DNA of 58,444 nucleotides from assembly GCA_023426545.1 (NCBI GenBank), contig JAFAAN010000056.1, positions 1-58,444 of the forward strand, written 5' to 3'. The stretch's first letter is position 1. Every line of letters starts with the position of its first letter. The position numbers and the translations under genes were made by a program. Of this stretch, positions 10,701 through 18,395 are shown one piece after another. The notes below the pieces were generated by a model. That model did not search any database. It saw nothing but the letters and a program-made list of their open reading frames with translations, and had not been told where the DNA came from. The DNA is from Pseudomonadota bacterium (GTDB taxonomy: Bacteria; Myxococcota; Myxococcia; Myxococcales; Myxococcaceae).

Positions 10701-10813
10701 ACCGCGGGAGCGGGAGCCGAGCCCGGAACGTCGGGCGCCTGAGCAAGAACAGGCGTAGCTGTCATGACAAGCGCGGCCAGGAAGGCGCGCAGGGGGGCAG
10801 TGCGAGACAACAC
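7772..10813 (-). CDS. TonB-dependent outer membrane receptor with carboxypeptidase-regulatory-like domain
   Basis: This ~1013 aa protein has a signal peptide ending TPVLA, then ~90 residues of Pro/Ala/Gln-rich linker, a carboxypeptidase-regulatory-like beta domain (GIHGRVTDATNGEGLIEATV), a TonB box-like segment (QEVVVEARA), a plug domain (RGLGGRYSTTLLNG, SYTPDLPGTFGGG) and a long C-terminal barrel ending in aromatic-rich strands. The start is uncertain. An AAGGAG lies at 10818-10823, just before a GTG (10813) and a TTG (10810), while the ATG at 10855 has no visible Shine-Dalgarno; I chose the GTG, which also gives a standard 24-residue signal peptide. It follows tonB-exbB-exbD-exbD on the same strand, so it is probably served by its own motor. 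The substrate is unknown. Confidence 0.93.
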   Translation of the reverse strand: MLSRTAPLRAFLAALVMTATPVLAQAPDVPGSAPAPAVDPVTQPLPEPEETQPSSPDDIAAPAAQLSEITAPPTAAVPSAQQPDVVPAPTAQQPTVPADDGAVSAEGMGDDEMLAESSVPPPGFTGIHGRVTDATNGEGLIEATVKVVAGAQKQVLTDLDGFYRVPLPPGKYDLRVFYDVYQGRRITGVVVTQGKATKLDVALSADEGAVQEVVVEARADRRAEGALLQERKKAAAVSDAISAQEIARTPDSSASDAVKRVVSATVVDGRYVLLRGLGGRYSTTLLNGALLPSPEPDEPSVPLDIFPTSLLANLNVVKSYTPDLPGTFGGGTLLIETHSYPSEFEVKPRLTLGGDSVTTFRERNTQAQGGFFEDLGFPSSSRQLPNAIPRDAGLGSSGESSEVLTQQYRSFPNIWQARRATALPNMGLGVSVGDTLRFGNSRLGYLASASYGHRDGVQEGSFARADRDETGALNARDAARSTQGFETASLSGLGSVGFQLDRDNELTWFGLYTRGTDTRTFTARGSNIVRGERYESTRLQFVSRQLFFNQLRGFHRLGLLADAELDWQANVSRVDRDEPDTRDTLYSDSLSTPSGTPTFPNQPNSGERFFAELGETSTGGSLNITVPFSAVRLKVGGLTQVSFRDFGARRFRYLLGTTPVDRTLAPEQLFAPENLGSAIRVRENTRPDDAYDAYLGIFSGYVSADAQPLAALRLVGGVRVESSTQQLTLKDPYTGAAGTENRAEYTNLLPALNAIYALTPTVNLRAGYSYTLARPTFRELAPFIYFDFVRRRNVSGNPDLLQTRIHNIDARVEWFAGESEVLAASAFYKRFQDPIERVIRNPESGDLGFENAAGANTYGVELEARASLARLTESLKSLRVGANLTLIRSDVDLGDPSVVGAQTNRNRPLQGQSPYVVNLNLGYSRPESGTELTVLYNVYGRRISEVGVQGLPDIYEQPFHRVDISLTQQLGAAQLKLTAANLLDSSVTLRQESVTVQTYKPGVSFSASLGWTL

Positions 10814-10932
10814 GACACTCCTTGCCGAGGTGCGCGTAGAGAACGCGACACGCATGGCATCTGGATGAAGGGGCTGTGACGATTCAGGCGGCGGACCGAA
10901 AACTCCGCGTCACGGTCCGCCGCGGCGCTGCA

Positions 10933-11358
10933 TCAATTCGCGAGCTTGTCCGGCAGCACGCCGACCGTGATGTCCCCGCCTCGCGCGAGGTCCAGCACGT
11001 CCATGGCGGCGCCGTACGGCACGTCATCACCGGCGTCGAAGAACACAATCTTGTCCGGGCGCGCGTTGAGCATGCGCTGGAGCCGGGCCACGACCTGGTC
11101 GCGGGGCACTTCTTCCCGGTTGATGCGCAGCACGCCGGACCTGTCCACCGTGAGGACCACCGGTGGCAGTGCATCGGGTGGAGGCGGAGGGGCCTCCTGG
11201 TCGTCGCCCTTGGCGGGCACCGTCATCCACATCTGCTTCGTCATCAGCGGCGTGACGACCATGAAGATGATGAGGAGGACGAGCACCACGTCCACCAGGG
11301 GCGTCACGTTCATTGCCGGGCGGATGCCGCCCTTTGCGCCTCCGAGGTCGAATGCCAT
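10933..11358 (-). CDS. exbD: ExbD/TolR family biopolymer transport protein (second copy)
   Basis: This 141 aa protein has a short cytoplasmic N-terminus, one transmembrane helix near residues 20-38 containing the family's proton-relay aspartate (TPLVDVVLVLL), and a periplasmic domain with a Pro-rich linker. It is the second of two adjacent exbD genes, 12 bp apart. Over a 65 bp block spanning the transmembrane helix the two genes are identical at 64 positions, although the periplasmic domains differ widely. ExbD works with ExbB as the proton-driven motor that energises TonB. Two different ExbDs may form mixed motors; that is inference. Confidence 0.93.
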   Translation of the reverse strand: MAFDLGGAKGGIRPAMNVTPLVDVVLVLLIIFMVVTPLMTKQMWMTVPAKGDDQEAPPPPPDALPPVVLTVDRSGVLRINREEVPRDQVVARLQRMLNARPDKIVFFDAGDDVPYGAAMDVLDLARGGDITVGVLPDKLAN

Positions 11359-11370
11359 GGCGTCGCGCTC

Positions 11371-11778
11371 CTAGTTCTTCTTCTTGTCGACGACCTGCAG
11401 GTTGATGCCGGGGAAGCCCAGCTCCTGCATCGCCTTGAAGAGGCCGCGCACCTCGGAGTAGCGCACGCCTCGGTCCGCCTTGAGCACCACGGGCGAGTCC
11501 GGGGCCTTCGCGCGCACGGCCTTCAGCTCGGCCATGAGCGCGTCGCGCTCGAGCTCCTTGCGGTCCAGGTAGAAGGCCCCCGTGGCGGACAGGCTCACGG
11601 TGGTGGGCGTCAGCTCCTTGTTCTCCTGGTCCGGGTTCGTCGCGGTGGGCAGGTCCACCGCGGCGCCGGACTCGATCTGGGGCGTGACGACCATGAAGAT
11701 GATGAGGAGGACGAGCACGACGTCCACCAGGGGCGTCACGTTCATCTCCGGCGTCAGGTTCCTACGCGGGGTGGACAT
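11371..11778 (-). CDS. exbD: ExbD/TolR family biopolymer transport protein (first copy)
   Basis: This 135 aa protein has a single transmembrane helix with the conserved TPLVDVVLVLL aspartate near residue 18 and a compact periplasmic domain (VSLSATGAFYLDRKEL, VVLKADRGVRYSEVRGLF) close to the canonical ExbD/TolR fold. Its ATG lies inside the end of exbB (17 bp overlap), so expression is coupled to exbB. It is the more canonical of the two ExbDs here, having no long proline insert after the helix. Confidence 0.94.
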   Translation of the reverse strand: MSTPRRNLTPEMNVTPLVDVVLVLLIIFMVVTPQIESGAAVDLPTATNPDQENKELTPTTVSLSATGAFYLDRKELERDALMAELKAVRAKAPDSPVVLKADRGVRYSEVRGLFKAMQELGFPGINLQVVDKKKN

Positions 11779-12514
11779 CGCGGGATTCCTTGCGAGCGGC
11801 GAGCTCCGGCCCGGTGGCCACCGCGGCGCCGTTGGCGGCGACGGGCTTCTGCGGGCTCAGGTCCTCCAGGTAGTCCATGAACTCGCTGCGCGCGGCGTCC
11901 AGCGAGAGCTGGAGCGCATCGGCGCGCGTGGAGAGGAAGTTGAACATCAGCACCGCGGGGATGGCGACGAGCAGGCCCAGCGCGGTGACGACGAGCGCCT
12001 CGGCGATACCGGCGGACACCGCGCCCAGGCCGCCGGAGCCCTCCTTGGCGATGCCGGAGAAGGCCTCGATGATGCCCACCACCGTGCCGAGCAGCCCGAC
12101 GAAGGGCGCCACCGAGCCGACGGTGGCGAGCACGGACATGCCGCGGCGGACGTCCGCGCTGACGCGCTCGTTGATGCGCACCAGCTCGCGGCGGGTGAGC
12201 TCCACCGGGCCCAGCTTTCCGGCTGGGGCGCGGGACTTCACGAGGAAGTGCTTCATGCCGCCGCCCAGCAGCATGGCCAGGTGGCTGCCCTGGGTCGTCT
12301 CCGCCTCCTTCACCAGGTCGTCGTGCTGGTGCTGGGAGAGGAGCGGGCCCGCGCGGGACGCGAAGCGCTTGGAGATGGCGCGCGAGCGGAAGAAGACGAA
12401 GAGGCGCTCGAAGAACACCGCGAGGGACGCGACGGCGAAGAGGATGAGCGTCCACGCGATGCCCAGCGCGAACACACCCATGTGGTTGTAGATGTCCCTG
12501 AGATTGAAGTTCAT
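11762..12514 (-). CDS. exbB: ExbB/TolQ/MotA family proton channel protein
   Basis: The protein has 250 aa. The start ATG at 12514 has AGGAG 10 nt upstream; the in-frame extension to 12643 lacks family similarity and runs into the tonB gene. There is one transmembrane helix near residues 10-30 (MGVFALGIAWTLILF), a cytoplasmic helical region, and two further helices near 125-150 (ATVGSVAPFVGLLGTVVGI) and 165-190, the standard ExbB layout with the conserved Thr/Gly-rich pore helix. It forms the inner membrane proton channel of the TonB motor with the ExbD proteins encoded next. It lies 44 bp after tonB. Confidence 0.95.
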   Translation of the reverse strand: MNFNLRDIYNHMGVFALGIAWTLILFAVASLAVFFERLFVFFRSRAISKRFASRAGPLLSQHQHDDLVKEAETTQGSHLAMLLGGGMKHFLVKSRAPAGKLGPVELTRRELVRINERVSADVRRGMSVLATVGSVAPFVGLLGTVVGIIEAFSGIAKEGSGGLGAVSAGIAEALVVTALGLLVAIPAVLMFNFLSTRADALQLSLDAARSEFMDYLEDLSPQKPVAANGAAVATGPELAARKESRDVHPA

Positions 12515-12558
12515 GACGGCTTGCTCCTGGGGGGCAGGTGCGGGGGAGGCGTGACGGC

Positions 12559-13341
12559 CTACGACTTGAGGCGGAACGGAACCTTGAAGATGCGGAACAC
12601 GGCGGTGGGCTGACCGGCGACGATTGCGGGCTTGAAGCGCCACGTCTTCGCGGCGGCCAGGGCCGCGCTGGCGAAGGGTTCGTCGCCGCGCATCACCTTC
12701 AGCTGGCTGACGCGGCCATCCACGTCCACCACGCCCTTGAGGATGACCATGCCCTCCAGGCCCTTGGAGCGGGCCTCGGCGGGGTATTCGGGCGTGAGGT
12801 TGGAGGCCAGCGGCTCCGGCGGCGTGCCGGACTCCGGCAGGTTGATGGGCGCGGCGCGTCCGCCGCCACCCGCGAGGGTGTCACCGCCCGGGACGCCCCC
12901 CACCACGCCGCCGGGCACGAGCGCCCCGGTGCCACCCACGGCGATGGGCGCGGCGGCCACCGTCTCCGTCGCGGCCTCGGGCGGCTTCTCCAGCGGTACT
13001 TCCTGGGGGACGACGATGGGGGCGGGCGCCACCGTGGGCGCGGCGGGGGGCGGCGCCTTCGCCATGGCCGGAGGCGTGGGCCTGGGCGCGAGCTTCGCCT
13101 TGGGAGGCGGCGGGGGTGGTGGCGGCTTCGCCTCGACGACGGGAGGTGGCGGAGGCGGGGGCGGCGGACGGAACACCACGTCCATGCCCTTCTTCTCCTT
13201 GATGACTTCCGTCACCTTGCCAGCCGCGGTGACGGCGGCGATGCCCATCAGCGCGAACACGGCGACGGACGCCGTGGTGGAGAGCGCGAACCGCCGCGCC
13301 GAGTGGAGGGCGTCCGGGCCGCTGTCGAAGGTCTCGAACAT
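12559..13341 (-). CDS. tonB: TonB energy transducer
   Basis: The protein has 260 aa from the ATG at 13341 (MFETFDS...), a start that matches many myxobacterial TonB proteins I recall; an ATG at 13368 is the alternative and neither has a clear Shine-Dalgarno. There is a short cytoplasmic N-terminus, one transmembrane helix near residues 18-40, then a strikingly Pro-rich linker with uninterrupted proline runs near 60-80, a Gly-rich hinge, and a C-terminal TonB domain (PEYPAEARSKGLEGMVILK, ending WRFKPAI and FKVPFRL). It spans the periplasm and pulls on receptor TonB boxes. It heads the operon tonB-exbB-exbD-exbD-receptor-lipoprotein. Confidence 0.93.
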   Translation of the reverse strand: MFETFDSGPDALHSARRFALSTTASVAVFALMGIAAVTAAGKVTEVIKEKKGMDVVFRPPPPPPPPPVVEAKPPPPPPPPKAKLAPRPTPPAMAKAPPPAAPTVAPAPIVVPQEVPLEKPPEAATETVAAAPIAVGGTGALVPGGVVGGVPGGDTLAGGGGRAAPINLPESGTPPEPLASNLTPEYPAEARSKGLEGMVILKGVVDVDGRVSQLKVMRGDEPFASAALAAAKTWRFKPAIVAGQPTAVFRIFKVPFRLKS

Positions 13342-13424
13342 GTCTGGACGCGCATATAGCGACACCATGTGTCGGCGCTGTCCGGGACCCGTGACACTTT
13401 GCCTTCATCAGAATCACGGGCGCG

Positions 13425-14735
13425 TCACGGCGCGAGCCTGCCTGCGAAGCAGCGTGGCAGGCGTGACACGGCGGCGTCCGTCACCGCCGCGCGAGGCGCG
13501 CCCGTGTGCCGCATCCGCGACAGCAGGGCGATCAGCAGCGCGGTGTAGACGAGCGCGAAGGGCCGCCACAGGAGGACGTGGCGGCTCAGCTCCGCGCCCA
13601 GCGCCGAGTCGGAGACCCCGACGCCGGTGAGGGCGATGAGCCCCACCAGCACGAGGTGGGACGGGTGCCGGCTCTCCACCGCCGCGCGGATCAACGGCCA
13701 GGCCAGCACGTAGTTCGCGCGCCACGCCAGCGGTGACAGCAGCGTGACGCCCAGGCAACACACGGCGATGAAGTCCGCGGGCCCGGGCCGCGCCCAGGCC
13801 ACGGCGGCGACGAAGAGCACCAGGGACACGGCCTGCGCCAGCGATATCGCCCCCGGCGCCACCATGGCCTCGGGTGGGTACACCAGCGACAGCAACAAGG
13901 TGGGCAGGCCCTGGGGGTTGGCTTGCAACGCCCAGGGCGGCGTGGTGCGCGCGAGCGTGTCGCTCCAGAGCTGGAACTGGACGAGCGTGCCGTCCCAGCC
14001 ATAGCGCACCAGCGTGGGGAGGGTGAGCGCCACGCCCACCACGGCGGTGGCGCCGATGACGCGCCAGTGGCGGCGCCAGAGGAAGAAGAGGCCGATGAGG
14101 GCGGCGGGCGGCTTGAGCAGGAAGGCGACGGCGAAGGCGACCCCCGGGCGCCACACCTGCCCGCGCTCGGCGCCGAGCGTGGACAGCAGGATGAGCAGGA
14201 GGATGACGGCGTCCACCTGTCCATAGAACAGCTCGAAGGTGAAGGCCGGGAGCAGGGCCAGCGTGGTCAGCGCGGGGGCCCAGGCCCAGGGCGTGGCCTC
14301 TCCCGGCCCGGGCGCGGCCCGCGTGGTGAGCCGCGCCACGGCGGCGAGCGCGGCGATGGAGGCCAGGTTCCACAGCGCGACGGCGGCGCGCGCGGGCAGC
14401 AGGGTGAAGGGGAGGAAGAGGGGCGCGGTGATGGGCGCGTACTTGAACGGCATGGTGCCGTCGGACAAGCGGTAGATGTCCGTGCCCTCGAGGAAGCGCT
14501 CCGCGGCCATGAGGTAGACGCGGAAGTCCACGCCCCGGCGGGGGTGCTGGCCCACGGCGACGGCGGCCACGGCGAGCACGAGCAGCACGAGCCACCAGGC
14601 CCAGCGCGCCCAGGGCGCGTGGCTGTCGGCGGAGGTTCCGCCATCCGAGGCGGCCGGCGGAGACGGGGCGGGGCCCGAGGGGCCCGGGGCGGCAGCGGTC
14701 ATCGGAGGGCGGGGGAGGGTGGGGTGCGGCACCAT
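13425..14735 (-). CDS. Polytopic membrane protein, GT87/DUF2029-like glycosyltransferase
   Basis: This protein of up to 436 aa has about ten hydrophobic segments from residue ~45 to ~420. Early in the sequence is VDFRVYLMAAERFLEGTDIYR, with an acidic residue placed as in the first periplasmic loop of GT-C enzymes, followed by FKYAPITAPLFLPFT. This matches the DUF2029/GT87 family of polyprenyl-phosphate-sugar-dependent mannosyltransferases known from actinobacterial envelope glycans. The acceptor is unknown. Either the ATG at 14735 or one at 14702 could be the start; the first ~40 residues are Pro/Ala/Gly-rich low complexity. It lies 83 bp upstream of tonB on the same strand. Confidence 0.8.
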   Translation of the reverse strand: MVPHPTLPRPPMTAAAPGPSGPAPSPPAASDGGTSADSHAPWARWAWWLVLLVLAVAAVAVGQHPRRGVDFRVYLMAAERFLEGTDIYRLSDGTMPFKYAPITAPLFLPFTLLPARAAVALWNLASIAALAAVARLTTRAAPGPGEATPWAWAPALTTLALLPAFTFELFYGQVDAVILLLILLSTLGAERGQVWRPGVAFAVAFLLKPPAALIGLFFLWRRHWRVIGATAVVGVALTLPTLVRYGWDGTLVQFQLWSDTLARTTPPWALQANPQGLPTLLLSLVYPPEAMVAPGAISLAQAVSLVLFVAAVAWARPGPADFIAVCCLGVTLLSPLAWRANYVLAWPLIRAAVESRHPSHLVLVGLIALTGVGVSDSALGAELSRHVLLWRPFALVYTALLIALLSRMRHTGAPRAAVTDAAVSRLPRCFAGRLAP

Positions 14736-14778
14736 TCCACGGCCCCATCACGAGTGCAACGGAGCGTCCTGGTGGGTG

Positions 14779-16170
14779 CTACAGACCGTAAGCCTCCAGC
14801 AGGTGCAGCCACACCTCGCTCACGGTGGGGAAGGACGGTACGGCGTGCCAGAGCGTGTCGAGCGGGACCTCCCCCGCGACGGCGATGGTGGCCGCATGGA
14901 GCATCTCTCCCACCTCCGGCCCCGTGAAGGTGGCCCCGACGAGGACCCGACGCTTCTCGTCCACCACCAGCTTCACGGTGCCGGTGAGGCCCGTGCCCAC
15001 CAGCGACGTGCCGGTCACGTCCTGGAGCCGCACCTCCACCGCCCGGATGGGCAGCCCCGCCTCGCGGGCCCTGGCCTCGGTGAGGCCCACGCTGGCCACC
15101 TGGGGATGGGTGAAGATGACCTGGGGCGTGGCCTTCGCGTCCGCCCAGGCCTTCGCCGGCCTCCCCGCGATGACGTCGCCCACCTGCCGGGCCTGGTACT
15201 TGCCCATGTGCGTGAGGAGGTTGCGGCCGTTGACGTCGCCGCAGGCGTAGAGCCAGCCGCCCTCCACGCCCCGGGCGCGGAGCTGGTCATCCACTTCCAC
15301 GGGACCTCCGCCTTGGAGGCCCACCGTCTCCAGCCCCAGGCCCTCCGTGCGGGGGATGCGGCCCATGGCCACCAGGACTTCGTCCGCGACGACCTGCTCG
15401 CCATTCGAGAGCGTCACCGTCACCTCGCCCTTGCCGCCGGGCCGCTGGACGCGCGAGGCCTCCGTGGCCAGCAGCACGCGGACGCCCGCGCTGCGCAGCG
15501 CCTGGGCCACCTGCTCGGAGGCGAAGGGCTCCATGCGGGACAGCAGCCGCTTCCCGCGCTGTACCAGCGTCACCTCCGCGCCCAGCGCGCGCCAGGCCTG
15601 CGTCAGCTCCACCCCCACCGCGCCGCCGCCCAGCACCATCAGCCGCCGGGGCACGTCCTTGGCCCCGGTGCCCTGGCGGTTGTTCCAGGGCTGGGCGTCC
15701 TTCAGCCCGGGGATGTCCGGGAGGCGGGGGTGGCTGCCGGTGGCCAGCACCACGGCCTTGCGCGCCTCCAACTCCCGCACGGCGCCGTCCTTGCCCTCCA
15801 CGCGCACCTTGCGCGGGCCGGTGAGCTTGCCCGTGCCCCGCATCACCTTCAGCTTCGCGCCCTCGGCCCACTTCACCTGGGAGTCATCCTGGTAGTGGCT
15901 CACCATGGCGTCCCGTTGGGCCAGCACCGCGCGCGCGTCGATGCCGCCTTGCAGCTTCTCGCGGACGCCAGCGGCATGCTCCGCCTGCCACCGGACATCT
16001 CCCGGGCGCAGCAGGGCCTTGCTGGGGATGCAGGCCCAGTAGGAGCACTCGCCGCCGAGCAGCTCGCGCTCCACCAGCGCCACCGCCAGACCGGCCTCCG
16101 CGGCGCGCGCACCGGCGATTTCGCCCGCGGGCCCCGCCCCAATCACCACCACGTCGAACACTTCCGCCAT
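14779..16170 (-). CDS. FAD-dependent pyridine nucleotide-disulfide oxidoreductase, dihydrolipoamide dehydrogenase-like
   Basis: This 463 aa protein has an N-terminal FAD dinucleotide motif GAGPAGE (11-17), a redox-active disulfide C42-x4-C47 within GGECSYWACIPSK, a second dinucleotide motif (GGGAVGVE) near residue 175 for NAD(P)H, and a C-terminal dimerisation domain ending HAVPSFPTVSE, which keeps the catalytic His-Glu pair. The tryptophan in the CSYWAC loop differs from classical E3 (CLNVGC) and fits the group annotated as mercuric reductase- or Lpd-like NAD(P)/FAD oxidoreductases. No lipoyl enzyme or mer genes lie nearby, so the physiological partner is unknown. Confidence 0.9.
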   Translation of the reverse strand: MAEVFDVVVIGAGPAGEIAGARAAEAGLAVALVERELLGGECSYWACIPSKALLRPGDVRWQAEHAAGVREKLQGGIDARAVLAQRDAMVSHYQDDSQVKWAEGAKLKVMRGTGKLTGPRKVRVEGKDGAVRELEARKAVVLATGSHPRLPDIPGLKDAQPWNNRQGTGAKDVPRRLMVLGGGAVGVELTQAWRALGAEVTLVQRGKRLLSRMEPFASEQVAQALRSAGVRVLLATEASRVQRPGGKGEVTVTLSNGEQVVADEVLVAMGRIPRTEGLGLETVGLQGGGPVEVDDQLRARGVEGGWLYACGDVNGRNLLTHMGKYQARQVGDVIAGRPAKAWADAKATPQVIFTHPQVASVGLTEARAREAGLPIRAVEVRLQDVTGTSLVGTGLTGTVKLVVDEKRRVLVGATFTGPEVGEMLHAATIAVAGEVPLDTLWHAVPSFPTVSEVWLHLLEAYGL

Positions 16171-16672
16171 GTGCCTTCACCTCGTGCCCGTTGCGTAGCG
16201 CGGACGCGGGCCTCGCCCACGGACGTGTCGAGATGCACGTCCGCTGTTGGAAAGAGAGGTTGGCCACCCGCCGGCACCCGACACAGGGCTTGGGCCCCAG
16301 GGACGGTTGGCTGTCAGGACTGCCCCCGTCCCGCCGTCCCGGGCCGTTGCTTGACGCGGGCGGGGAGCGGTCGCACCTTGTCCGCGCAGCATGACGGTCC
16401 GCGCGGGAGTCTCGTACGCGGCGGGAGGTGTGCCATGGGACGTGTCATGAATGGAGTCTCGGGTCGCTCCGCGCTGAACGTGCTGGACCGGGTGGGCCGC
16501 CTCCCTCGCTGAGCGGGACGGACGCGCGTTTCCTGAAGCCCTGGGTACGGCATGCGCGCGGAGCCTGTGTCTCCGTGCAATGGGCCGGCGTGTGTCTGGT
16601 GCGTCGCTCACGGCTTGAAGCCGGGAGCGCGCGAGGAGCACGCGCGGCCTTCTGGGAACCGTTCGTCCTCTC
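16171..16672. other. Intergenic region upstream of the RbfA-like gene
   Basis: This is 502 bp between two genes pointing apart. The only item of note is a 25-codon ORF with a strong ribosome binding site at 16435-16512, listed separately. I see no convincing promoter, repeat or structured RNA elsewhere in it. Confidence 0.5.
16435..16512 (+). CDS. Possible 25-residue small ORF or leader peptide
   Basis: The ORF encodes a 25 aa peptide rich in Arg, Gly and Val (begins MGRVMNGVSG, ends RVGRLPR). What makes it worth listing is the Shine-Dalgarno GGGAGGTG at 16423-16430, 4 nt before the ATG, stronger than those of many real genes here. It lies 160 bp upstream of the RbfA-like gene on the same strand. 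It could be a leader peptide or a chance ORF in GC-rich DNA; no homology is recognised. Confidence 0.25.
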   Translation: MGRVMNGVSGRSALNVLDRVGRLPR

Positions 16673-17035
16673 ATGGCCTCTTCCAGGAATCGCCGTACCC
16701 CGTCGTCACGCCATCTGCGCGTGCAGTCCCATCTGTCCCAAGAAGTCTCCCGGACCTTCCGGGGTGAGCTGTCCGACCCGAGGCTCGAAGGCGTCGCGCT
16801 GACGTCCTTCGAGCTGTCGCCGGATGGCCGCCTCGTTCGCATCGGCTACACCGTCACGCCCGAAGCCGCGGCGGCCGGTCTTCGTTCCCTGCAGGTGGCG
16901 CTCGAAGGCGCCAGCGGCTACCTGCGCTCACAGCTCGCGGAGCACCTGGACCTCAAGCGGGTTCCGCAGCTGCGCTTCATCTACATCGGCGTCTCGGAGC
17001 ACACGCTGGGCACGGAGGAGGAGGGCGAGCCATGA
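16673..17035 (+). CDS. Ribosome-binding factor A-like protein
   Basis: This 120 aa protein follows the RbfA pattern through its length: a basic N-terminus with HLRVQSHLSQEVSRTFR, a strand TSFELSPDGRLVRIGYTV, a helix with ASGYLRSQLAEHL, and LKRVPQLRFIY. RbfA is a KH-like protein that binds 16S rRNA near its 3' end during 30S maturation. This copy departs from canonical RbfA where the conserved FxxDxS becomes FIYIGVS and in a shortened tail, and it is not beside infB or truB but overlaps an rtcB gene by 4 bp (ATGA). It is therefore probably a paralogue dedicated to the RtcB operon, although whether a second rbfA exists cannot be seen from this window. Confidence 0.85.
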   Translation: MASSRNRRTPSSRHLRVQSHLSQEVSRTFRGELSDPRLEGVALTSFELSPDGRLVRIGYTVTPEAAAAGLRSLQVALEGASGYLRSQLAEHLDLKRVPQLRFIYIGVSEHTLGTEEEGEP

Positions 17036-18189
17036 GGCCCCATCTCCTTCCACCCGCGCCGGGCGGCCGGCCCATCCTCGTCTGGGCCCGCACGCTGCCT
17101 CCTGGCGCGGAGAAGCAACTCCGTCACATCGCCAGCCAGCCCTATGTCGTGGAGCACGTGGCCGCCATGCCAGACCTCCACGTCGCCTCCGGCATCGCGG
17201 TGGGCACCGTCTTCGCCACCGAGCACCATGTCGTGCCCGGAGCGCTGGGTGGGGACCTGGGCTGCGGAGTGAGTGCCTGGCGCTTCCCGCTCACCTCGGG
17301 CCTTCCCGGACGGGACGTCCTGGAGCGCGTGTTGTCCCGGCTGGCCGAGCGCATCCCCGTGGGAGACGCCGTCCACCGGGGCCGGGGGCTGCCCTTGCCC
17401 GAGGCACTGGCGTCACCGCCCCTGTCCACCCGGAAGCTGGTCCATGCCTGGGAGCGGTTGGCGCCCAGGCACCTGGGCACGCTCGGGGGAGGCAACCACT
17501 TCCTCGAGCTGGACCGGGACGCGGACGGTGCGCTCTGGCTGCTGCTGCACACCGGCTCGCGGGGCGTCGGCGCCGCTATCTCCGACCACCACGTGCGGGT
17601 GGCCCGGGCGCTCGGCGAAGGCAGTCTACCGGGCCTGAGCACGCGCACCGCCGAGGGTGCCGCCTGCCTCGCGGACACGCAGTGGGCCTGCCGCTTCGCG
17701 CTCGCCAACCGGGAGGCCATCGCCGCTCGCGCGCTGGACGCCCTGGAGGAGGCCCTGGGCGTGGCCGCTGACGCCGCATCCGCCGTGGACGTGCATCACA
17801 ACCACGTCGCCCAGGAGGAACACGGAGGCCGCATGCTCTGGGTCCACCGCAAGGGCGCCGTGGGGCTCCAGGCTGGCCAGCGCGGGCTCATCCCCGGCTC
17901 CATGGGGACGGCGTCCTATGTCGTGGAGGGACTGGGCGAGCCGCAGGCCTTCCACTCCTGCTCACATGGGGCGGGCCGCGTCCTCACCCGCTCGGAGGCG
18001 CGGGCGCGTATCCGTCCGGCCGCGCTGGAGCACGTCCTGCGCCGTGTGGTGTACGACCGCGGGCGCATCGCCGCGCTGGTGGAGGAGGCGCCCGCCGCCT
18101 ACCGCGACATCACCGAAGTGCTGGAGGAACAGGCCGACCTCGTCCGGCCGCTCCAGCGCCTCACGCCGCTCGCCGTCCTCAAGGGCTGA
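17032..18189 (+). CDS. rtcB: RtcB family RNA 3'-phosphate ligase
   Basis: This 385 aa protein carries the RtcB active-site elements: GGDLGCG with metal-binding Cys78, GGGNHF (near residue 155), HTGSRG (near 180), paired histidines in DVHHNHV (near 258), and SHGAGR with H312, the position guanylylated by GTP in characterised RtcB. It should join RNA 3'-phosphate (or 2',3'-cyclic phosphate) ends to 5'-OH ends. At 385 aa it is slightly shorter than E. coli RtcB (408). The start codon overlaps the stop of the RbfA-like gene, so the two are translationally coupled. A strong hairpin follows 11 bp after the stop. Confidence 0.92.
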   Translation: MRPHLLPPAPGGRPILVWARTLPPGAEKQLRHIASQPYVVEHVAAMPDLHVASGIAVGTVFATEHHVVPGALGGDLGCGVSAWRFPLTSGLPGRDVLERVLSRLAERIPVGDAVHRGRGLPLPEALASPPLSTRKLVHAWERLAPRHLGTLGGGNHFLELDRDADGALWLLLHTGSRGVGAAISDHHVRVARALGEGSLPGLSTRTAEGAACLADTQWACRFALANREAIAARALDALEEALGVAADAASAVDVHHNHVAQEEHGGRMLWVHRKGAVGLQAGQRGLIPGSMGTASYVVEGLGEPQAFHSCSHGAGRVLTRSEARARIRPAALEHVLRRVVYDRGRIAALVEEAPAAYRDITEVLEEQADLVRPLQRLTPLAVLKG

Positions 18190-18199
18190 CCGGAAGGAG

Positions 18200-18227
18200 G
18201 CCGCCCCCAGCCGAATCCGGGGGCGGC
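18200..18227 (+). terminator. Intrinsic terminator-like hairpin after rtcB
   Basis: GCCGCCCCC (18200-18208) pairs perfectly with GGGGGCGGC (18219-18227) around a 10 nt loop and is followed by TTTACT. Position and shape fit termination of the rbfA-like/rtcB transcript. Confidence 0.75.
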
Positions 18228-18395
18228 TTTACTCTGGGTGTAAAGAGAGAGCGACAATGCGCCCGGCTCCGGCCCCCGGAGGGGCCCGGCGAGGGGTCCA
18301 GTGCCTGACATGTGCTCGGAACCGCGTCAGGGGAGTTCCCCGCACCCATCGGGATGCCGTACACTCGGACGCCAGAAGTACACGAGAGAACCTGC

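Noticed and set aside
18301..18395. Promoter for tRNA-Gln
   Set aside because: TACACT at 18358-18363 is a fair -10, but no -35 hexamer occurs at proper spacing, so it is mentioned only in the tRNA entry.
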